A stretch of DNA of 34,076 bases from Nitrospirae bacterium JdFR-85 (GCA_002011745.1 MTOU01000029.1:394-34469), one strand, 5' to 3'; positions 7,682-18,227 are shown, counted from the stretch's first letter. Made by a program: numbers and translations. The notes: a model not told the origin generated them from the sequence alone.

Positions 7682-9186
7682 TTATCTGATCACATCAAAA
7701 CTCTGAGTATTAACCGATGCCCTGTCCATCTCATCGAGTACTGTGTTAACAATCCAATTCACAAGATTTATCACTCCTTGATACCCTACTATGGAGTATC
7801 TGTGCAGATGGTGTCTATCAAATATTGGAAACCCAATTCTTACAAAAGGTGTTCCTGTATCCTTCCAGAGAAACTTTGTATAAGAGTTGCCAATCAGAAG
7901 GTCTACAGGTTCAGTAAAAAGTAGTGATCTCAGATGCCACATGTCTCTGTTAATATAGACCTTTCCATTCCTTCCATAGTAGCTGCTGCTGAGGAGGATA
8001 TTTGCCTCCTCTTCAAAGTGCTTATCACCATTGCTGCAGAGGATATGCACAGGCTCCCCACCCATTTCGAGAAGAAATCCTATTAGTCCCAGGAGCAGGT
8101 CTGGGTCTCCTACGAGGGCAAACCTTTTACCATGAACATAGGGATGGGAGTCCACCATGGCATCCACTGCCCTTCCCCTTTCTGCTTCAATCTCCTCAGG
8201 AACCTTTTTGCCAGTAAGCCTACTTATCTCTTCTAAAAATCTATCGGTATTCTCAATCCCGATGGGCATGGGGCCTGCGATAAACTCCTGTCCCCATTCC
8301 TCCCTGATAAATTCACCTGTCTTCTCTGTGGAAAACTTCTGAAGAGCCACTGTTGCCCGTGCATTTACTGCCCTTTTTAGTTCCTCCAAAGGGGTTCCAC
8401 CAGGATACATTATGTATTCACCCACATTTGGTGAGTCCAGCACATCGGATATATCTGAGAGGACCCTATAGCTGACTCCCATTAACTGAAGTAGTCTTTT
8501 TATCTCTCTTATATTGCCTGTATAGGTGTCAAATCCCATAATGATGTTTATACTTTCATTATTTGTTGATCCTTTATCAGTAAAATAGGCGAGTATTGCC
8601 TTCAGCATATTGTCATAACCATTGATATGAGAACCCACAAAGCTTGGTGTATGGGCAAAAGGAGTTGGTAGTTCAGAAGGAATCTTTCCTTTGTCCTTTG
8701 AGTGTCTGATGAATGCTCCGAGGTCGTCTCCTATCACCTCAGCCATACAGGTGGTACAAACTGCAAACATTTCAGGTCTGTAGAGGGCATAGGCATTCTC
8801 AAATCCCTCAAGCATATTGTTAAGACCTCCAAACACAGCAGCATCTTCTGTCATGGAAGTTGACACAGCAGCCACAGGTTCTTTGAAGTGTCTGCTCAGA
8901 TGGCTCCTGAAGTACGCAGCACATCCCTGGGAGCCATGTACAAAAGGCAAGGTCTTCTCAAATCCTAAGGCACAGAGCACGGCACCCAGTGGCTGACATG
9001 CCTTTGCAGGGTTTATTACTAAGGCCTCACGGGCAAAGTTCTTTTTCTTGTACTCTTCAGTTTTTGTCCATTCCTTTACCCTTTCTACTTCCTCCACAGA
9101 ACAGGGTTTTTCAAACTCCTTCTTTTTCTCAAACATCTCCTGATATTCTCTGTTCTGGAACAACTCCATATGGTCTTTTATCTTCA

Positions 9187-9187
<1 letters not shown>
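7682..9187 (-). CDS. nifK: Nitrogenase MoFe protein beta chain
   Basis: The chain supplies P-cluster ligands Cys64 (INPAKACQP), Cys89 (HGSQGC) and Cys147 (CTTCMAEVIGDD), numbered from the start chosen here. It has the typical IGFPIFDRHHLHRYSIVGYQG near the C terminus. The frame opens upstream at 9214, but the ATG at 9185-9187 is preferred. It has a perfect AAGGAGG 8 bases away and overlaps the nifD stop as TGATG. This gives 501 aa beginning MKIKDHMELFQNREYQ, a normal NifK start. It pairs with NifD in the alpha2-beta2 dinitrogenase. Confidence 0.95.
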
Positions 9188-11468
<2,281 letters not shown>

Positions 11469-11491
11469 TTAAGGATTTTTAGATATCAGAA

Positions 11492-11508
11492 AACAAAAAC
11501 CGTACCAG
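11492..11508 (-). promoter_or_regulatory. Sigma-54 (-24/-12) type promoter of the nif operon
   Basis: Read on the minus strand the site is CTGGTACGGTTTTTGTT. It matches the -24/-12 consensus YTGGCACG-R-N3-TTGCW except for C to T at two positions, and keeps the GG/G spacing. The nifH start lies 36 bases from its end, leaving a short leader with a strong ribosome binding site. nif promoters commonly use sigma-54 with NifA. No TGT-N10-ACA NifA site was found in the 150 bases upstream, so the activator is unclear. Confidence 0.6.
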
Positions 11509-11518
11509 TTAAGAAAAT

Positions 11519-11532
11519 CTTGAAAAATCAAG
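11519..11532. promoter_or_regulatory. Inverted repeat upstream of the nif promoter
   Basis: CTTGA-AAAA-TCAAG is a perfect 5-base inverted repeat about 10 bases upstream of the -24 element. The spacing is too short for an FNR box (TTGA-N6-TCAA). It could be an operator or chance in AT-rich DNA. Confidence 0.3.
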
Positions 11533-11552
11533 CTCCTCTGAAAGGGCGTGTG

Positions 11553-11564
11553 TACATTAATGTA
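11553..11564. promoter_or_regulatory. Perfect 12-base palindrome in the nifH divergent region
   Basis: TACATTAATGTA is its own reverse complement. It lies between the nif promoter and the -10-like TATAAT of the divergent gene, where a dimeric regulator could affect both directions. It matches no operator I can name. Confidence 0.35.
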
Positions 11565-11582
11565 AAGGAGTTTTCATTTTTG

Positions 11583-11588
11583 TATAAT
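11583..11588 (+). promoter_or_regulatory. Candidate -10 element for the gene at 11617
   Basis: TATAAT lies 28 bases before the ATG at 11617. No good -35 hexamer is present at 16-18 bases, so an activator may be needed or the match is chance. Confidence 0.35.
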
Positions 11589-11616
11589 TTATATTGGCTT
11601 AAAACAGGAGGTGATT

Positions 11617-11925
11617 ATGGCGCTGATCAATATAGATGCAGCTCTCAAGAAAGTGATACAACAGGTAAAGAGGCTATCTTTTGGCGAAGCTGTGGAGGTC
11701 CTCTCATATAAGAGAAACAGGGGGATTACTCTGCTTTTAAGAGAAGATGGTTCAGTGTATGTTAGAGAACATGGCTACAGGGAGAAAGAGTTTTTCACCA
11801 CACAGGATGATTTACCAAGGCTTCTGAAATCTCTCTTTAAAATAGAGTTCCCACGGAGCCGAAAAATTCGTATTTATCGAATAAGAACAATCCATGAACT
11901 GAACAGACCATTAAAGAGACTATGA
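11617..11925 (+). CDS. Unrecognised 102-aa protein divergent from nifH
   Basis: I do not recognise a family. The ATG at 11617 follows AGGAGG at good spacing, so the gene looks real. The protein starts MALINIDAALKKVIQQVKRL, a probable amphipathic helix. It continues with strand-like sequence (ITLLLREDGSVYVREHGYREKEF) and ends very basic (SRKIRIYRIRTIHELNRPLKRL). There are no cysteines, signal peptide or membrane segment. It shares its upstream region with the nif operon. The basic tail would suit nucleic acid or phosphate binding, but that is a guess. Confidence 0.7.
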   Translation: MALINIDAALKKVIQQVKRLSFGEAVEVLSYKRNRGITLLLREDGSVYVREHGYREKEFFTTQDDLPRLLKSLFKIEFPRSRKIRIYRIRTIHELNRPLKRL

Positions 11926-12072
11926 TGCTCATTCAATTATCCGAGAATTATTATCCACTTCCTGTTCCTGGATCCAAAGCCACGGAAGAGACTTCTTTGA
12001 AAGAAAAGCCAGGAATTGACAAACACAATAAATATAGATATACTGAAAGAAATCATTTAGAGGGGGTGAGTT

Positions 12073-12672
12073 ATGGCAGAAAAGTTGATAAAAGAATATA
12101 TCTTAGAGATTCATAACATGAGTAATGGCATAGAAGAGGCCCTTGGTTTACTTCATAATGCATTTATCTATAACAAAGAGTCCTTTATCAAAGATGCTGA
12201 AGGTTATATTGAAGACATCAAGAAAAAGGAGAAAGACCTTACTCTTCAGCTCATTACAGCATCTGCAACAGATGAGACAGCCCGTTTATATTCGGCCATA
12301 CCTGTACACTTGGAGAGGATGGCAAGCAATCTGGAACATATAGCCAGATCAATAGAGACAAAGATTAAGGAGAAACTTCTCTTTAGCGATAAGGCAATGG
12401 TAGAGATCAACTATCTCTTCACAAGGGTCAAGGAGATTATATCCAATGTGAGTGACCTTGTTCTTGCAAGAAATATCTTCTTGGCAAACTACATTAAGGA
12501 GTCAGAGAAGGATCTGGAAAGGACTGCCTCAGAATATGCAACCCTTCATGAGGAGAGACTAATAGAGGGACTTTGTCTGCCAAAGGCATCTGGTGTATAT
12601 GTGGTGCTACTTGATTCAATAAAGAGAATTGCCTGGAATGCAAAAGAGATTGCTCAGAAACTCTCAAAGTGA
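12073..12672 (+). CDS. PhoU-like helical protein
   Basis: The 199-aa protein is almost entirely helical with charged heptad-like segments. It includes IPVHLERMASNLEHIARSIETK and LLDSIKRIAWNAKEIAQKL, the pattern of PhoU-type three-helix bundles that bind metal through E/D-rich helices. Family members regulate phosphate transport or sensing; no pst or phoR gene is nearby, so the role is open. The start follows AGAGGGGGTGAG. The end overlaps the start of the following radical SAM gene by about 35 bases, so the two are probably co-transcribed. A DUF47-type protein is the alternative. Confidence 0.65.
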   Translation: MAEKLIKEYILEIHNMSNGIEEALGLLHNAFIYNKESFIKDAEGYIEDIKKKEKDLTLQLITASATDETARLYSAIPVHLERMASNLEHIARSIETKIKEKLLFSDKAMVEINYLFTRVKEIISNVSDLVLARNIFLANYIKESEKDLERTASEYATLHEERLIEGLCLPKASGVYVVLLDSIKRIAWNAKEIAQKLSK

Positions 12673-13573
12673 GTTTATACCTTCATATTTAAAGCTGTCA
12701 AAAGAGATACTGCAAGAGAAAACCGAAGAGGCTCTTGAAAGGCTGAAGGAGTGTAATTTCTGTCCCAGGGAGTGTGGTGTGGACAGAACAGCAGGGGAGT
12801 TGGGATTCTGCAGAACTGCTGATCTTCCAATTGTCTCAAGTTGGGGGCCTCATTTTGGTGAAGAACCGCCTCTTGTAGGACGGAGTGGTTCAGGCACAAT
12901 ATTCTTTACCCATTGCAATCTCCACTGCCTCTTCTGTCAGAACTATACAATCAGCCATCTCGGTGAGGGGCAGGAGGTTTCCTTTGAAAAGCTCGCTTCA
13001 ATAATGCTCTCCTTACAGGCTATGGGCTGTCATAACATAAATCTTGTAACACCTACACATCAAGTGCCTATGATACTGAAGGCCCTTATGATTGCTATAG
13101 AGGGAGGACTGAGACTCCCGATTGTTTACAACTGTGGAGGCTATGAATCCATAAATACTTTAAGACTGCTTGAAGGGATAATTGACATCTACATGCCTGA
13201 CTTTAAATACTCAGACCCTGAGGTCTCCAAAAAGTATTCTCTTGCAGAAGACTATCCAGAACGGGCTAAAGCAGCTCTTAAGGAGATGCATAGACAGGTG
13301 GGTGATCTTAGAATCAACTCAGAAGGCATAGCTGAAAGAGGTCTACTGGTGAGGCACCTTATCATGCCAGGAGGGCTTGCAGGAACCAAAGAGGTGGTGA
13401 GATTTATTGCTGAAGAGATATCAAAGGACACCTATATAAACATTATGGATCAGTACCACCCCTGTTTTAAGGCCTTTGAATATCCCCCTCTTGACAGAAG
13501 GATAACACCAAGAGAATTTGAAGAGGCCCTTACCCTTGCAAGAAGGGCAGGACTGAGAAGGATTCTCTATTGA
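12638..13573 (+). CDS. Radical SAM protein, PflX/COG1313 type
   Basis: The core motif is THCNLHCLFCQN with Cys93, Cys97 and Cys100 (numbered from ATG 12638). An N-terminal cysteine motif, CNFCPRECGVDRTAGELGFC, precedes it. GSGTIFF, NINLVTPTHQVP and YMPDFKYSDPEVSKKYS are characteristic of COG1313, putative pyruvate formate-lyase activating enzyme homologues. Its real substrate is unknown, and no formate-lyase gene is nearby. The start is uncertain: the frame is open from TTG 12629, ATG 12638 lacks a strong ribosome binding site, and similarity begins later. It overlaps the PhoU-like gene. Confidence 0.82.
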   Translation: MQKRLLRNSQSEFIPSYLKLSKEILQEKTEEALERLKECNFCPRECGVDRTAGELGFCRTADLPIVSSWGPHFGEEPPLVGRSGSGTIFFTHCNLHCLFCQNYTISHLGEGQEVSFEKLASIMLSLQAMGCHNINLVTPTHQVPMILKALMIAIEGGLRLPIVYNCGGYESINTLRLLEGIIDIYMPDFKYSDPEVSKKYSLAEDYPERAKAALKEMHRQVGDLRINSEGIAERGLLVRHLIMPGGLAGTKEVVRFIAEEISKDTYINIMDQYHPCFKAFEYPPLDRRITPREFEEALTLARRAGLRRILY

Positions 13574-13587
13574 ACAATATAGCCCTC

Positions 13588-13618
13588 TTGCAATATTCTT
13601 CTTATAAGTGGTTATAAT
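13588..13618 (+). promoter_or_regulatory. Candidate promoter for the PGPGW-lptE-holA genes
   Basis: TTGCAA (13588-13593) and TATAAT (13613-13618) are separated by 19 bases in the short gap after the COG1313 gene. The spacer is longer than ideal. If used, transcription would start near 13625, which would favour ATG 13630 over GTG 13621 for the next gene. Confidence 0.35.
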
Positions 13619-13620
13619 AC

Positions 13621-13893
13621 GTGAGTAAAATGAATCAACTTCTGAGAATATTACACAGCCGACTCACAATCACAACTCTCAGACAGGCAAAAAGGATTAT
13701 CAAGATCACAATCGGATTTACTCTGCTTCTGGTAGGGATACTAATGATAGTTCTACCAGGTCCTGCTACTGTAGTTATACCTATTGCTCTGGGTATTCTT
13801 GCTGGTGAATTCTTGTGGGCCCGCTGGCTTCTTAGTAAATTCAGCTATGGCATGAGGAGTGTTTTTAGATGGAGGTGGAAAAAAAGGAGATGA
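13621..13893 (+). CDS. PGPGW-family small membrane protein
   Basis: The 90-aa protein has a basic N terminus and one or two membrane segments (ITIGFTLLLVGILMIVLPG and VVIPIALGILAGEFLWA). The LPGPATVVIPIALGILAGEF motif identifies the putative transmembrane PGPGW family. It ends in a strongly basic tail (RWRWKKRR). Function is unknown. GTG 13621 and ATG 13630 are both possible starts and neither has a strong ribosome binding site. The stop overlaps the lptE start (ATGA), so it probably shares an operon with lptE and holA. Confidence 0.75.
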   Translation: MSKMNQLLRILHSRLTITTLRQAKRIIKITIGFTLLLVGILMIVLPGPATVVIPIALGILAGEFLWARWLLSKFSYGMRSVFRWRWKKRR

Positions 13894-14384
13894 CAGCAAA
13901 AAGGACTTTTCTGATATATGTATTAGTTCTACTGATACTGAATGGCTGTGGTTATAAATTAAAAAGGGCATCAGAGTTACAAACAGATGATGTCGCCCTT
14001 GTGAGTGTAGTAAACCTAACAAATGAGCCAGGCCTTGAAGATACTTTTAGAAGGATTTTTACTGAGGCAGCTTTGATGTATGGGATTGAAATTAAAAAGG
14101 ACTCTAAAAGGACCCTTAAGGTCAAAATAATAGACTTTGATTTAAAGACCCTCAGCATAAAAAAGGACCTCTCTGCAGAGTATGCAGTAGAGATCCGCGT
14201 AGATATAGAGTTTATAACTCCTGAACAGAAACAGCAGATAAAAGGCTTGAAATCTGAATATGTTGAAAGCTTTATTTCATCCCAGTCAATTACCTCCATA
14301 CAGGCCCAAAAGGAGATAGTTATAGAAAGGTCGATGTATGACCTTAGTAGAAGAATTATAACAGAGCTCAATTTTGGAGAATGA
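13890..14384 (+). CDS. lptE: LPS-assembly lipoprotein LptE
   Basis: The N terminus MTAKRTFLIYVLVLLILNGC is a lipoprotein signal with the lipobox cysteine at residue 20, followed by GYKL. This is typical of LptE (RlpB), the outer-membrane lipoprotein that plugs LptD for lipopolysaccharide export. ATG 13890 is preferred over the in-frame ATG 13869 because it overlaps the previous stop as ATGA and gives a normal signal peptide; GGAGG lies upstream. The gene is directly followed by holA, the same order seen in many proteobacteria. It shows that the cell has an outer membrane. Confidence 0.85.
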   Translation: MTAKRTFLIYVLVLLILNGCGYKLKRASELQTDDVALVSVVNLTNEPGLEDTFRRIFTEAALMYGIEIKKDSKRTLKVKIIDFDLKTLSIKKDLSAEYAVEIRVDIEFITPEQKQQIKGLKSEYVESFISSQSITSIQAQKEIVIERSMYDLSRRIITELNFGE

Positions 14385-15268
14385 TAATGGACCTTAAGAG
14401 ATTTTATAAAGAAATAGAAAAGGGTCTTCCTGCAATAGGTTATTTTCTCATTGTATCTGACCCCTTTATAACCAGTAGTATCATCGAAAAAATAAGATCC
14501 AGTATTGCTCCTCAAGAAAGAGATACCAATTTTCTTGTCTTTGATTTTATAGACAGAGAAAACTCTTTCTCTATAAAGGATATTTTAGAAGAGCTCTCTA
14601 CACCTGGCTTTTTTGGGAGTAAAAAGACTGTGGTTGTCAAAGGAATACATTCTCTCCGCAAGGCAGAGGTAGATGAGTTAATCGGATACTTAAGAGCCCC
14701 TTCCCCTGATAGTACCCTTATTCTGATTTCTAAGGAACCTCTGTCATTGAAGAAGGATATACTCCAGAGGTATCCCCTTTACAGAGTAGAGTTAAAAGGT
14801 GAGGGTCTTTATTCTTATATAAAAGATGTGGCAAAGGAGAAGGGATTGACACTCTCTAAGAAGGCGGTTGAGATATTGGCAGCAATCAGTGGTTCAGATG
14901 CAGGAATCATCAATTCAGAGTTGGAAAAGCTCAGCCTCTTGGGTAATAAAGAGGTTACTCCTGCGGTCCTTTCAGAGCTTCTCTATGGCACTCCTCAATA
15001 CTCTGTATTCACCCTCGCAGAAGCAGTATTAGAAAAGAATATAAGAGGCACCTTCAAGATCCTTCAAGGAATTGGAGAAGCCCTTGAACCCCTCTCTACA
15101 ATGGGTGCATTAAACTGGAAATTTGCAGATTCCATGAAAAAGGGACAACGAGATTTAGGTTTTTACAAAAAAATATTTCAATTACTTCTTGAGGGAGACA
15201 TCAGGATAAAATCTTCTTCTCTTTCCTATCCAATCGAAGACATTATCTTTAGGCTGCTTCAGTCTTAA
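14381..15268 (+). CDS. holA: DNA polymerase III delta subunit
   Basis: The 295-aa protein has HolA features: VVVKGIHSLRKAEVDELIGYL, an AAA+-like middle region, LAAISGSDAGIINSELEKL, and a helical clamp-loader collar with ALNWKFADSMKKGQ. Delta opens the sliding clamp within the clamp loader. The start overlaps lptE as ATGA; ATG 14387 is an alternative. The 3' end overlaps convergent rpsT by 20 bases. lptE-holA-rpsT proximity is widely conserved and supports the call. Confidence 0.88.
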   Translation: MIMDLKRFYKEIEKGLPAIGYFLIVSDPFITSSIIEKIRSSIAPQERDTNFLVFDFIDRENSFSIKDILEELSTPGFFGSKKTVVVKGIHSLRKAEVDELIGYLRAPSPDSTLILISKEPLSLKKDILQRYPLYRVELKGEGLYSYIKDVAKEKGLTLSKKAVEILAAISGSDAGIINSELEKLSLLGNKEVTPAVLSELLYGTPQYSVFTLAEAVLEKNIRGTFKILQGIGEALEPLSTMGALNWKFADSMKKGQRDLGFYKKIFQLLLEGDIRIKSSSLSYPIEDIIFRLLQS

Positions 15269-15530
15269 AAGCAGCATTTACCTTTTTCATTAGACGGGAT
15301 ATCTTTCTTGATGCAGTATTTCTGTGAATTACTCCCTTTGAGGCAGCCTTTGATATTGTCCTAATAGCCTCTCTCAGGTATGTTTGAGCAGCCTCTGCGT
15401 TCTTCTCTACAATGGCTTTCTCTACCTTTTTAGTAAAGGTCTTGATTCTACTCTTCCAACTTTGGTTTCTCAGTCTTCTCTTTTCAGCCTGTCTAACCCT
15501 TTTAAGTGCACTCAGATTCTTCTTTGCCAT
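15249..15530 (-). CDS. rpsT: 30S ribosomal protein S20
   Basis: The 93-aa basic protein starts MAKKNLSALKRVRQAEKRR and has KGVIHRNTASRKISRLMKK, both S20 hallmarks. It binds 16S rRNA early in assembly. The frame extends 5 codons upstream, but GGAGGAAGG directly precedes the ATG at 15530, so that start is chosen. Its end overlaps the convergent holA end by 20 bases. Confidence 0.95.
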   Translation of the reverse strand: MAKKNLSALKRVRQAEKRRLRNQSWKSRIKTFTKKVEKAIVEKNAEAAQTYLREAIRTISKAASKGVIHRNTASRKISRLMKKVNAAFKTEAA

Positions 15531-15595
15531 CCTTCCTCCAAGCAAAAAAATCTATATTCAGAGTTTATTATTTTACAAGAGCAATGTTATTTTCT

Positions 15596-16216
15596 TCAAG
15601 TCTTCTTTTCTGAACTAAGGGTTTTCAAAACCTTTACACCAAGAGGGGTGATTGTATAGCCCTTTCTTTGACTGCTTCTGATAAGATTCATCTGTTTCAG
15701 CTGTTTCATATTCTGGCGTATGTGTTCAGCAGGAATCTTTAACCTTTTTTCCAGATCCTTTGAAGGAATATAACCGTGTTCTCTCAGTAACTTGAGGGTC
15801 TTGATTATCCAAGGTCTGGCATTCTTCTGATCAGCGATAATAAGCTGTTCCTTCAACTCGTTCAGTTCTGAATCTTTAACATTTCCCATTGCCTTCTTGT
15901 AGTTCTCTATATCCTCACCAATGAATTCAAACTCCACCCTCACAGCCCTTTCTTTCTCAAAGTCAACCTCTCTGTCAGCAAGTTCTTCGTAATCTCTCCT
16001 GAAGGTCTCCAGAGAGTCAGCACCACACCTTAGGGCCTCCTCTTCTGTCACATCACTCAGCCGCTTAAAATCCACATCAAGGACCCTTACGAGTCCCAAC
16101 TGGTGAGCCCTGTATATCTTCCCTCTGAGGACCCTTAGGGTCTCCCAGGGCTGAAATGTCAAGGTAATTTTGCCACTTTTTATATCAGAATGATACTTTT
16201 TTAGAAACCGAAACAT
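15596..16216 (-). CDS. ASCH-like domain fused to a winged-helix domain
   Basis: Residues 1 to about 85 (KKYHSDIKSGKITLTFQPWE, GKIYRAHQLGLVRVLDVDF, LSDVTEEEALRCGADSLETF) resemble an ASCH domain, a beta-barrel related to PUA and thought to bind RNA. Residues about 125-206 look like a winged helix (TLKLLREHGYIPSKDLEKRLKI, IRQNMKQLKQMNLI, GYTITPLGVKVL). A DNA- or RNA-binding regulator is plausible; the target is unknown. It is a single gene between rpsT and the divergent truA. Confidence 0.65.
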   Translation of the reverse strand: MFRFLKKYHSDIKSGKITLTFQPWETLRVLRGKIYRAHQLGLVRVLDVDFKRLSDVTEEEALRCGADSLETFRRDYEELADREVDFEKERAVRVEFEFIGEDIENYKKAMGNVKDSELNELKEQLIIADQKNARPWIIKTLKLLREHGYIPSKDLEKRLKIPAEHIRQNMKQLKQMNLIRSSQRKGYTITPLGVKVLKTLSSEKKT

Positions 16217-16247
16217 TCTATTCTCTCCTCCCCAATTTTTTAATCAG

Positions 16248-16281
16248 ATTAAGGCAAAATTTTTTTACCTTAATTTATAAT
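16248..16281. promoter_or_regulatory. Inverted repeat and -10 element between the ASCH gene and truA
   Basis: ATTAAGG (16248-16254) and CCTTAAT (16268-16274) form a 7-base inverted repeat with a 13-base centre. TATAAT (16276-16281) follows directly, in truA orientation. No clear -35 hexamer is seen. The repeat could be an operator for truA or for the divergent ASCH/winged-helix gene. Confidence 0.35.
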
Positions 16282-16316
16282 AACATTTTTTAGCAAAAAT
16301 ATAAAGGGTTGGAAAG

Positions 16317-17084
16317 ATGAGACATATCAAACTAATTTTACAATACGATGGCACTGAGTACGCTGGTTGGCAGAGGCAGCCAGAAGTACCCACAATACAG
16401 GCTGTGGTAGAGGAGAGCATAGCGAGAATTACAGGGAAGAAGACCAAGGTAACCGCAGCAGGAAGAACAGATGCAGGAGTGCATGCCATAGAGCAGGTAG
16501 CCTCTTTTAAAACAGGCTCAAAGCACCCTGTAGATGTCTTTCTCCGGGCATTGAATGCTCTGCTGCCCAGGGATGTAAGAGTCCTGGATGTCTCAGAAGT
16601 GGACGAGGCATTCCATCCAAGATACAGTGCAAAAAAGAAGAGATATATCTATATATTAGACCTCTCACCTGTACATAGTGCTTTTCTATATCGATACTCC
16701 TTCCATTTCCCTTATAGACTCAATTTAGACAGCATGAAAGAGGCCTCAGAATATCTAATTGGCCGCAAAGACTTCCGAGCCTTTCAGGCATCCGGCTCTG
16801 GAGCAAAGACCACAGTAAGAGAGGTCTATAGAATCGGGATCGAGCACACTGAGGAGATATGTTTTCTTGGCTTTCACCTGAAGGGAAGATTTCTCAGGTT
16901 CTCGGTGGAGGCCAATGCATTCCTTAGATATATGGTCCGGAATATTGTGGGCACCCTTTTAGAAGTGGGTAAAGGGAAACTACAGCCTTCCGATATCTTA
17001 GAAATTCTACAGAACAAGGATAGGACCCTTGCAGGTCCTACCCTTCCATCTCGTGGCCTTTTTCTTGAAAAGGTCTATTATTAA
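16317..17084 (+). CDS. truA: tRNA pseudouridine(38-40) synthase
   Basis: The 255-aa protein starts IKLILQYDGTEYAGWQRQP and has the catalytic GRTDAGVHA with Asp52. FHPRYSAKKKRYIYIL and FLRYMVRNIVGTLLEVGKG are further TruA motifs. It isomerises uridines 38-40 in the anticodon arm of several tRNAs. The length is standard. Its end overlaps the convergent dksA-type gene by four bases. Confidence 0.95.
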   Translation: MRHIKLILQYDGTEYAGWQRQPEVPTIQAVVEESIARITGKKTKVTAAGRTDAGVHAIEQVASFKTGSKHPVDVFLRALNALLPRDVRVLDVSEVDEAFHPRYSAKKKRYIYILDLSPVHSAFLYRYSFHFPYRLNLDSMKEASEYLIGRKDFRAFQASGSGAKTTVREVYRIGIEHTEEICFLGFHLKGRFLRFSVEANAFLRYMVRNIVGTLLEVGKGKLQPSDILEILQNKDRTLAGPTLPSRGLFLEKVYY

Positions 17085-17491
17085 AATTCCTCTTTCTCCA
17101 GTTCCTCCAGTTGTTCTCTTCTCTCCATACATTCAACACAATAAATTGCGAAGGGTATAACCTTGAGCCTTTCTTCTGATATCTCGCTTCCACAGTCTTC
17201 ACAGATCCCATAGGTCCCTTCCTCCAGCTTCCTTAATGCTTCATCAATCTTTGCAAGAGTCTGTTTATGAGAGGTGAGTTTCTGAAGATTTATATCTTCA
17301 TTAAGGTCCACAACCGACCAGTCTCCATCATCCAGGGCTGTTTCGACCAGTTGTTTGTTCTCACCCCTTATAAATTTACCTATCTCCTCCTTTGCCTCTG
17401 CAAGAACCTCCTTCCTCTTTGCGATAAGCACACGTCTAAGCCTTTCCTTTCTTTCTTCTTCCTTATCCTTTTTCGCTTTCGGTCTTTTCAT
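17081..17491 (-). CDS. DksA/TraR-type zinc-finger transcription factor
   Basis: The 136-aa protein has a charged coiled-coil N-terminal half (KEEERKERLRRVLIAKRKEV). ALDDGDWSVVDLNEDINLQ at the middle corresponds to the DksA D-x-x-D tip region. The C-terminal zinc finger is CEDCG, then YCVECMERRE. DksA proteins bind the RNA polymerase secondary channel and modulate rRNA and stress promoters, with ppGpp where present. GAGGAG precedes the ATG at 17491. The start overlaps the small gene 17463-17624 by 29 bases, so the two are probably translated from one message. Confidence 0.85.
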   Translation of the reverse strand: MKRPKAKKDKEEERKERLRRVLIAKRKEVLAEAKEEIGKFIRGENKQLVETALDDGDWSVVDLNEDINLQKLTSHKQTLAKIDEALRKLEEGTYGICEDCGSEISEERLKVIPFAIYCVECMERREQLEELEKEEF

Positions 17492-17624
17492 TTTTCTCCT
17501 CTTTCTTGTCTCCTTCCTTGTAGACCTCGATTATACTCCTTACCTTAATACCCGCAGCCTTCAGAGCCTTCTGGATATCAGGGAGTTTTGCATCCTCTAC
17601 CTTGACCATAAAATTTGCTTTCAT
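17463..17624 (-). CDS. Small 53-aa protein between frr and dksA-type gene
   Basis: An ATG at 17624 follows a perfect AAGGAGG at good spacing. The protein reads MKANFMVKVEDAKLPDIQKA, then an LKAAGIKVRSIIEVYKEG segment, then a highly charged tail of Lys and Glu. The front looks like a small alpha-beta fold (strand-helix-strand). It starts 10 bases after frr ends and overlaps the dksA-type gene by 29 bases. I do not recognise the family. Good ribosome binding site, tight packing and sensible composition argue that it is expressed. Confidence 0.7.
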   Translation of the reverse strand: MKANFMVKVEDAKLPDIQKALKAAGIKVRSIIEVYKEGDKKEEKNEKTESEKG

Positions 17625-17634
17625 GATTTCCTCC

Positions 17635-18192
17635 TTACACCTCCAAAATTTCTTTCTCTTTTTTTTCTAATAACTCATCGATCTTTTCTATATAACTGTT
17701 GGTGAGCTTCTGCACATCTTCAAGCTCTCTCTTCAGTTCATCCTCGCTTATGAGTTTGTCTTTCTGCATCTTTTTAAGTTCATCATTTATATCCCTTCTT
17801 ATATTTCTTACTGCCACTCTTGCCTCCTCAGCCCTCTTTCTCACCATCTTCACAAGTTGCTTTCGCCGCTCTTCTGTCAGAGGTGGTATAGCAATCCTTA
17901 TAATCTTACCATCATTTGTGGGTGTAAGTCCAAGGTCAGACTCCAGAATAGCCCTCTCTATCACAGGTATCATCTTCTGTTCCCATGGCTGGATGGTTAT
18001 CATTTTGGGTTCAGGTACTGACAAGGCAGCCACTTGATTGATAGGGGTCTGTACACCATAGTAATCAACAGTAATTCCATCAAGAAGTGAAAGTGATGCC
18101 CTTCCTGTTCTGACGCTGGCAAAGTCTTTTTTTAATACCTCCACAGATTTTTCCATCCGTTCCTTGGCCTTCTTTTTTATCTCCTTTAGCAT
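17635..18192 (-). CDS. frr: Ribosome recycling factor
   Basis: The 185-aa protein is full length. It has [43 protein letters not shown] and [37 protein letters not shown] (given in parts), all RRF signatures. With EF-G it splits the post-termination ribosome. The gene follows pyrH by 35 bases in the classical order rpsB-tsf-pyrH-frr. Confidence 0.96.
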   Translation of the reverse strand: MLKEIKKKAKERMEKSVEVLKKDFASVRTGRASLSLLDGITVDYYGVQTPINQVAALSVPEPKMITIQPWEQKMIPVIERAILESDLGLTPTNDGKIIRIAIPPLTEERRKQLVKMVRKRAEEARVAVRNIRRDINDELKKMQKDKLISEDELKRELEDVQKLTNSYIEKIDELLEKKEKEILEV

Positions 18193-18227
18193 GTTACCCT
18201 CCCTTAGAGCATCTTAGCATTTGAACT

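Noticed and set aside
11519-11532. FNR/CRP box upstream of nifH
   Set aside because: Half-sites TTGA/TCAA are 4 bases apart and not 6.
11922-12116. 64-codon open frame between the unknown gene and the PhoU-like gene
   Set aside because: No ribosome binding site, low-complexity composition, and it overlaps the clear PhoU-like start.
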